A DNA stretch of 55,744 nt from an uncultured Oscillospiraceae bacterium (GTDB lineage Bacteria > Bacillota > Clostridia > Oscillospirales > Oscillospiraceae): NCBI GenBank assembly GCA_944385535.1, contig CALWXR010000010.1:1-55744 (forward strand). The letters are read 5' to 3'. Of this stretch, positions 51,267-55,744 are shown piece by piece. Every line of letters starts with the position of its first letter. Position 1 is the stretch's first letter. The notes beneath the pieces are model-generated. The model saw only the letters and a program-made list of their open reading frames with translations, did no database searches and was not told the origin of the DNA. Both the position numbers and the translations under genes were made by a program.

Positions 51267-51431
51267 AAGGAACCTCTGAACAAATCGTCTTTGGCGGAAT
51301 ACCGGATCTTTTCCCCCATCCGTGCAGTTTGAAAAGGGGGAAATACATACAGTATTTCTCCCCTTTTCAAACTTTCGTCTGAGGCAAAATCTCTCGGCAT
51401 CCGCTCTTGCCGGCTTGATCAGAGCTTCCCT
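51267..51431 (+). repeat. Structured 165-bp repeat, copy B, in the pgk-tpiA spacer
   Basis: Starts AAGGAACCTCTGAACAAATC three bases after the pgk stop and ends TTGATCAGAGCTTCCCT; the arms pair through CTCTGA/TCAGAG. Central hairpin: GTTTGAAAAGGGGGAAATAC (51327-51346) with GTATTTCTCCCCTTTTCAAA (51352-51371). Homologous to copy A (42324-42490) and in the same sense relative to transcription. A further hairpin GGGGCGGGAA/TTCCCGCCCC follows (51455-51477) without a T-run. No gene lies in 51263-51615. Confidence 0.8.
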
Positions 51432-51615
51432 AAGCTTTCTGAAACCGTGATTCCGGGGCGGGAATCCTTCCCGCCCCATCCCGCCAACACCAAAACAAAG
51501 CGATTATTCATACCTTCCCGGACAGTCCTCTCCGGAAACCCAAGGCATATGAATTTGTAAATTCACATCGATCCGCTCCTGCGCCGATGTATTCATAAAA
51601 GGAGAAATAAGGAAT

Positions 51616-52392
51616 ATGAACAGAAAATACCGCAAGACCGTCATCGCCGGCAACTGGAAGATGAACAAAACCCCCTCCGAAACCAAGGAGTTTATGACCC
51701 AGCTGAAGTCCATTATGCCCAAGGGCCGTTGGTGTGACGTGGCTCTGTGCGTCCCCGCCGTATGCATCCCCGCCGCTGTCCGGGCCATGCGGGAAACCCG
51801 TGTGGGCATCGGCGCTGAGAACTGCAACGCCAACCCCTCCGGCGCCTACACCGGCGAGATCGCTACCAACATGCTCACCGACGCGGGCTGCAAGTACGTA
51901 ATCATCGGCCACTCCGAGCGCCGGGCCATGGGCGAGACCGACGCGGACGTAAACGCCAAGGTTTTGGCCGCTCTGGAAGCCGGTCTGATCCCCATTATCT
52001 GCTGCGGCGAGAGCCTGGAGCAGCGTCAGTCCGGCGTCACCACCGAGTGGATCACCATGCAAATCAAGCTGGCCCTGGCCGGTGTGCCTGAGGAAAAGAT
52101 CCGCAAGGTTATCATCGCCTACGAGCCCATCTGGGCCATCGGCACCGGCCTGACCGCCACCCCTGAGCAGGCGGAAGAGGTCTGCGAGCACATCCGCACC
52201 GTGGTGCGCAAGCTGTACTCCTCCAAGAATGCCCGGGCCATCTCCATCCTTTACGGCGGCTCCATGAACGAGAAGAACGCCTATGAGCTGCTGGCCCAGC
52301 CCGACATCGACGGCGGCCTGATCGGCGGCGCTTCCCTGGTGCCTGAAAAGTTCGTCAAGATCATCGAGGCAGCCAATCAGCCCACTGTGTAA
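51616..52392 (+). CDS. tpiA: Triosephosphate isomerase
   Basis: 258 aa. TIM-barrel enzyme interconverting DHAP and GAP. Visible active-site residues: VIAGNWKMNKTP (Asn, Lys), VIIGHSERRAMG (catalytic His) and IAYEPIWAIGTG (catalytic Glu, loop 6), then ILYGGSMNEKNA and GGLIGGASL (phosphate). AAAGGAGAAATAAGGAAT precedes the ATG. A terminator follows. Together with pgk and gpmI it gives lower glycolysis. Confidence 0.98.
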   Translation: MNRKYRKTVIAGNWKMNKTPSETKEFMTQLKSIMPKGRWCDVALCVPAVCIPAAVRAMRETRVGIGAENCNANPSGAYTGEIATNMLTDAGCKYVIIGHSERRAMGETDADVNAKVLAALEAGLIPIICCGESLEQRQSGVTTEWITMQIKLALAGVPEEKIRKVIIAYEPIWAIGTGLTATPEQAEEVCEHIRTVVRKLYSSKNARAISILYGGSMNEKNAYELLAQPDIDGGLIGGASLVPEKFVKIIEAANQPTV

Positions 52393-52406
52393 GATCCAAC
52401 CTTCAG

Positions 52407-52437
52407 AGCAGCTGCCCTTGGGGCGGCTGCTTTTTTT
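52407..52437 (+). terminator. Terminator after tpiA
   Basis: AGCAGCTGCCC (52407-52417) with GGGCGGCTGCT (52421-52431), T-run to 52437. Confidence 0.9.
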
Positions 52438-52467
52438 ACTATGGCCATGTTTTGGAGGTAAATGCTT

Positions 52468-53502
52468 ATGAAAACCCTGATGCTTTCCGCCGATGCCCCG
52501 GACACGGCGGCCATCGCCGCGAAGCTGATCCGGGAGGGGCAGCTGGTGGCCATCCCCACGGAAACGGTCTACGGCCTGGGGGCCAACGGCCTGGACGAAG
52601 GGGCGGTGGCGAAGATCTTTGAAGCCAAGGGCCGTCCCCAGGACAACCCCTTGATCCTTCACATCTGCGGCCCGGAACAGATCGGGAACTTTTGCGCCCA
52701 GGTTCCCCCGGCGGCCTATCAGTTAGCGGAGGCCTTTTGGCCCGGGCCTTTGACCATGGTGCTTCCCGCCCGGGACATTGTGCCGAAGCGAACCACCGGG
52801 GGCTTAAATACCGTGGCGATTCGCTGTCCGGACAATGATGTGACCCGGGAAGTCATCCGTCTGGCCGGAGTGCCCATTGCCGCCCCTTCCGCCAACCTTT
52901 CCGGCAAGCCCTCCACCACCACCGCCCAGCACGTTCTACACGATCACGACGGAAAAATCGCCGCCATTGTGGACGGCGGTCCCTGCCGGGTGGGCGTGGA
53001 ATCCACCATTGTAGACCTGACCGAGCAGCGCCCCCGGCTTCTGCGCCCCGGCGGCATCGGCCCCGAGGCCCTTTTGACGGTTCTGGGGGATCTGGTCATC
53101 GACAAGGCGGTCACCGCCCAGATTGACGCCGACGCGGTGGTGAAGGCCCCGGGCATGAAATACCGCCACTACGCGCCCACGGAGCCGGTGGTCATCGTCT
53201 CCGGCAGCCGGGAAAAGGCCGCCGCCTATATCCGCCGCCACTTTGAGCCGGGGGACCGGGTGCTGTGCTTTGAAGAGGAGCTTCCCCTGTATGAAGGCTG
53301 CGCTCCCTTGTCCTACGGCCGGGAGGCGGATGTGAACACCCTGTCCGCCGGTCTGTTTGCCGCCCTGCGGGAGCTGGACGACCCGGCCGTTCACCAGGTC
53401 TACGCCCGGTGCCCCGAGGGCGGGGGCGTTGCCTACGCGGTCCAGAACCGGCTGAAAAAAGCCGCCGCCTTCCACATCGTCAACGCGGAGGAGGAAGTAT
53501 GA
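52468..53502 (+). CDS. Threonylcarbamoyl-AMP synthase (Sua5/TsaC type)
   Basis: 344 aa, the long Sua5 form with an additional C-terminal Sua5 domain (about 215-344: APGMKYRHYAPTEPVVIVSG). N-terminal YrdC domain: LVAIPTETVYGLGANGLDE, then EAKGRPQDNPLILHICGP and SANLSGKPSTTTAQHV. Makes TC-AMP for t6A37 of tRNA. The ATG at 52468 gives GGAGG 9 nt before; an in-frame ATG at 52462 is closer to it. Its stop overlaps the coaE start (ATGA), so the two are translationally coupled. Confidence 0.95.
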   Translation: MKTLMLSADAPDTAAIAAKLIREGQLVAIPTETVYGLGANGLDEGAVAKIFEAKGRPQDNPLILHICGPEQIGNFCAQVPPAAYQLAEAFWPGPLTMVLPARDIVPKRTTGGLNTVAIRCPDNDVTREVIRLAGVPIAAPSANLSGKPSTTTAQHVLHDHDGKIAAIVDGGPCRVGVESTIVDLTEQRPRLLRPGGIGPEALLTVLGDLVIDKAVTAQIDADAVVKAPGMKYRHYAPTEPVVIVSGSREKAAAYIRRHFEPGDRVLCFEEELPLYEGCAPLSYGREADVNTLSAGLFAALRELDDPAVHQVYARCPEGGGVAYAVQNRLKKAAAFHIVNAEEEV

Positions 53503-54080
53503 TCATCGGCATCACCGGGGGAAGCGGCTGCGGAAAAACCACCCTGCTGGGCCTGATCCGGGAGCGGGGCGGCCTGGTGCTGGACTGCGATGAAATTTAT
53601 CACCAGCTGCTGCTTACCGATCCCTCTCTGCTCTCCGCCATTGAGGCGCGCTTCCCCGGCACGGTGGAGGGGGGCAGCCTGAACCGGAAGAAGCTGGGGG
53701 CCATGGTCTTTTCCGACAAGCAGGCCCTGCTGGATCTTAACGCCGTCACCCATAAGGCGGTCAAGACGGAGGTGCTGCGGCGGCTGGAGGAAAAGCCCGC
53801 TCTTGCCGCCATTGACGCCATTGCCCTGTTCGAAGGGGGCCTGGCCCAGCTTTGCCATGTGACCGTTGCGGTCACCGCCCCCATGGAAAGCCGGATCCGG
53901 CGGCTGATGATCCGGGACGGGATCTCCGAGGAATACGCCCGCAGCCGGACCCTGGCCCAGCATGACCAGCGCTGGTTTCAGGAGCGGTGCGACCACGTCC
54001 TTGAAAACAGCGGCACCCGGGAGGACTTTCGGAAGAAATGTATTGCTTTTTTGCAGGGGCTCGGTATAATAGAACCGTGA
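53499..54080 (+). CDS. coaE: Dephospho-CoA kinase
   Basis: 193 aa from the overlapping ATGA at 53499 (GAGGAGGAAGT before it). P-loop IIGITGGSGCGKTTLL, LDCDEIYHQLL (Asp for the substrate) and the lid/switch region TLAQHDQRWFQERCDHVLEN. Last step of CoA synthesis: ATP-dependent phosphorylation of dephospho-CoA. The last part of the gene contains the promoter of the M18 aminopeptidase. Confidence 0.93.
   Translation: MIIGITGGSGCGKTTLLGLIRERGGLVLDCDEIYHQLLLTDPSLLSAIEARFPGTVEGGSLNRKKLGAMVFSDKQALLDLNAVTHKAVKTEVLRRLEEKPALAAIDAIALFEGGLAQLCHVTVAVTAPMESRIRRLMIRDGISEEYARSRTLAQHDQRWFQERCDHVLENSGTREDFRKKCIAFLQGLGIIEP
54043..54070 (+). promoter_or_regulatory. Promoter of the M18 aminopeptidase, inside coaE
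   Basis: TTGCTT (54043-54048), 16 bp, TATAAT (54065-54070). The leader carries CGCGGG/CCCGCG (54109-54124). Confidence 0.6.
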
Positions 54081-54149
54081 GCTTTATTGCCCTACAAAAA
54101 TGGTTTTTCGCGGGAAGTACCCGCGTCACCTGAATGGGAGGAATTACCA

Positions 54150-55535
54150 ATGACTACTGAAGAACTCCGCCAGTCTCTGCTGATGGCGCCCAAAAACGGC
54201 TATACCCGTCTGGACGAGACCAAGCGGAAGGAAATGGAAGATTACAGCCGCCGCTATATGGCCTTCATGGACGCTTGCAAAACCGAGCGGGAGGCCACTG
54301 CCTGGGCCGTAGAAAAGGCGGAAAGCCTGGGCTACAAGCCCTTCACCCCCGGCATGGCTGTAAACCCCGGGGATAAGTTCTACTACAACAACCGGGACAA
54401 GGCCATTGCCCTGGCGGTGATCGGCAAGCTGCCCCTGAGCCAGGGCGCCAACATCTGCGCCGCCCATGTAGACTCTCCCCGCCTGGACATCAAGCCCAAT
54501 CCTCTGTACGAGGACGCGGAGATTGCCTACCTGAAAACCCATTACTACGGCGGCATCAAGAAGTACCAGTGGCCCACCATCCCCCTGGCCCTCCACGGCC
54601 TGGTCTGCCGGAAGGACGGCGCCAAGGTCACCGTCACCATCGGCGAGGACGACAGCGACCCGGTGCTGATGGTCTCGGATCTGCTGCCCCATCTGTCCGC
54701 CGACCAGATGAAAAAGACCCTGGCCGAGGGCATCACCGGCGAGCAGCTGAACGTGATCCTGGGCACCCGGCCCCTGGATGGGGAAGGCAGCGATCTGGTG
54801 AAGCTGAACATTATGAAGCTGCTGAACGAAAAGTACAGCCTGATTGAGTCCGACTTCCTCTCCGCCGAGCTGACCGTGGTTCCCGCCGGCAAGTGCCGGG
54901 AGGTGGGCCTGGATCGAAGCCTGATCAGCGCCTACGGCCACGACGACCGGGTGTGCGCCTTCGCGGAGCTGGACGCTCTGTTTGCCATTGAAACGCCCGA
55001 CAAGACCGCGGTGTGCATCCTGGCGGATAAGGAAGAAATCGGCTCCGTGGGCATTTCCGGCATGCAGAGCCACTACTTTGAGCACTTCATGGGCGGTCTG
55101 TGCGACGCCCAGGGTGTGAAGCTGGAGGACTGCTTCGCCGCTTCCTTCTGCCTGTCCGCCGACGTGTCCAACGCCTTCGACCCCAACTGGCCGGAGACCT
55201 GCGACCGCCGGAACAACTCAATGCTTAACTACGGCGTAGCCATCTGCAAGTACACCGGTTCCCGGGGCAAGGGCGGCGCTTCCGACGCTTCCGCCGAGGC
55301 CATGGGCCATGTCCGCACCACCCTGGAAGAAAACGGCGTAATCTGGCAGATCGCCACCTTGGGTAAGGTGGATCAGGGCGGCGGCGGCACCGTGGCGGCC
55401 TACATGGCCAACCGGAACATCGTCACCGTAGACGCGGGCGTGCCGGTACTGTCCATGCACGCTCCCTTGGAGCTGGTCTCCAAGCTGGATTGCTATGAGA
55501 CCATGCTGGCCTGCAAGGCCATTTACCTGGCGTAA
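54150..55535 (+). CDS. M18 family zinc aminopeptidase
   Basis: 461 aa from the ATG at 54150 (GGGAGGAATTACCA before it). A cytoplasmic dizinc exopeptidase. Zn/catalytic residues: NICAAHVDSPRLDIKP (His, Asp), ADKEEIGSVGISGMQS (Glu-Glu), LSADVSNAFDPNW (Asp) and VLSMHAPLELVSK (His near the C-terminus). Length and motifs match the bacterial M18 aspartyl-aminopeptidase group; true side-chain preference not known. Own promoter lies in coaE. Confidence 0.95.
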   Translation: MTTEELRQSLLMAPKNGYTRLDETKRKEMEDYSRRYMAFMDACKTEREATAWAVEKAESLGYKPFTPGMAVNPGDKFYYNNRDKAIALAVIGKLPLSQGANICAAHVDSPRLDIKPNPLYEDAEIAYLKTHYYGGIKKYQWPTIPLALHGLVCRKDGAKVTVTIGEDDSDPVLMVSDLLPHLSADQMKKTLAEGITGEQLNVILGTRPLDGEGSDLVKLNIMKLLNEKYSLIESDFLSAELTVVPAGKCREVGLDRSLISAYGHDDRVCAFAELDALFAIETPDKTAVCILADKEEIGSVGISGMQSHYFEHFMGGLCDAQGVKLEDCFAASFCLSADVSNAFDPNWPETCDRRNNSMLNYGVAICKYTGSRGKGGASDASAEAMGHVRTTLEENGVIWQIATLGKVDQGGGGTVAAYMANRNIVTVDAGVPVLSMHAPLELVSKLDCYETMLACKAIYLA

Positions 55536-55542
55536 ATTGAAA

Positions 55543-55567
55543 GGGCTGTCTCTTCGTGAGACAGCCC
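55543..55567 (+). terminator. Hairpin after the M18 gene
   Basis: GGGCTGTCTC (55543-55552) with GAGACAGCCC (55558-55567), loop TTCGT; no T-run follows, so termination may be partial. A second hairpin AGCCCA/TGGGCT (55584-55603) follows. Confidence 0.65.
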
Positions 55568-55612
55568 CTCAGAATGTCGAAAAAGCCCATCTCATGCTGG
55601 GCTTTCAGACCG

Positions 55613-55657
55613 TCGAGAACCCCCAGTTTTGCGTCAGGCAAAACTGGGGGTTCTCGA
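55613..55657. repeat. Perfect 20-bp-arm inverted repeat sharing the core of 319-379
   Basis: Arms 55613-55632 and 55638-55657 are exact reverse complements around GTCAG, ending in TTTCTTTTG on the plus strand. The inner core CCCCAGTTTTGC-GTxxx-GCAAAACTGGGG is identical to the hairpin at 319-379. The final 87 bases to the window edge are short of genes; GGGTCTACTGAAAAAAT near 55674 resembles an insertion-sequence end but cannot be confirmed. Confidence 0.75.
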
Positions 55658-55744
55658 TTTCTTTTGATAATTAGGGTCTACTGAAAAAATACAATTCTTA
55701 CCCCTGGCAGCCACAAGATCCGCCAAAAAGGACGTTCCGCCAAA

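Noticed and set aside
1-55744. tRNA, rRNA, CRISPR arrays
   Set aside because: Looked for in all intergenic gaps; none of the expected conserved boxes or regularly spaced repeats were seen.

Overview
The window is chromosomal DNA from a high-GC Gram-positive anaerobe of the Clostridia, most likely Oscillospiraceae/Ruminococcaceae. The inference rests on gene content: DUF4358/DHHW/MBOAT cluster, DUF5685, DUF1836, Asp23-YloV pair, an ECF-type sigma factor with membrane partner, a SpoIIQ-like endopeptidase, BspA-type LRR surface protein, and an Mn riboswitch before mntP. Strong A/GGAGG ribosome sites, sigma-A promoters with 16-17 bp spacers and short operons with ATGA overlaps also fit. No rRNA, tRNA or CRISPR array was seen. 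The only direct trace of an insertion sequence is a 5'-truncated DDE transposase running off the left edge.

Layout. 1-400: transposase remnant and a large perfect hairpin. 405-6624 (minus): LRR membrane protein, then a cell-surface acyl-transfer cluster (MBOAT, DHHW, DUF4358 lipoprotein), VanZ-like protein and MntP behind a yybP-ykoY riboswitch. 6858-9574 (minus): AzlD/AzlC branched-chain amino-acid exporter, an AT-richer phosphotransferase-fold gene, a repeat patch and a Cys-motif hypothetical. 9712-10457: trxA and a convergent DtxR-type repressor. 10579-15471 (plus): a highly structured leader, then xpaC-telA and a membrane pyrophosphatase. 15472-16311: repeat-rich gap. 16312-18405: PadR/HAAS pair and a PTS IIC-like permease. 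18514-28941 (minus): J-protein/DUF5685 pair, BrkB-like protein, gpmI-asp23-yloV, LRR_5 surface protein, murA, RNA m5C methyltransferase, small XRE regulator. 29190-34021 (plus): a TPR protein with a degenerate J-domain, overlapping an HscC-like Hsp70. 34191-39832: DegV, DUF1836, aspS, sigma/anti-sigma with a 30-aa membrane peptide, SpoIIQ-like M23 protein. 40391-45750: ftsH, rlmB and a large P-type-ATPase-like protein without catalytic motifs. 46226-55535 (plus): EF-G-like GTPase, lipoprotein, trmL-pgk-tpiA, sua5-coaE, M18 aminopeptidase.

Genes work together in several places: pgk, tpiA and gpmI are lower glycolysis; trmL, rlmB, aspS, sua5, rsmF-like and the EF-G paralogue serve translation; MntP (Mn riboswitch) and the DtxR-type repressor are metal homeostasis. 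Two Hsp70/J-type modules occur, one with HPD but no neighbouring Hsp70 and one with an Hsp70 but no HPD.

The most notable non-coding content is repeats. An about 166-bp element with covarying hairpins lies in the ftsH 5' UTR and in the pgk-tpiA spacer, in the same orientation relative to transcription. A CTCGAG-containing MITE-like element has 33-bp terminal inverted repeats (two copies). Other shared sequences are a 50-bp repeat (two copies), a family of inverted repeats with GTGAGGTATTT ends, and two hairpins with an identical core at opposite ends of the window. The leader of xpaC-telA has four to five stems and looks like an undescribed RNA.
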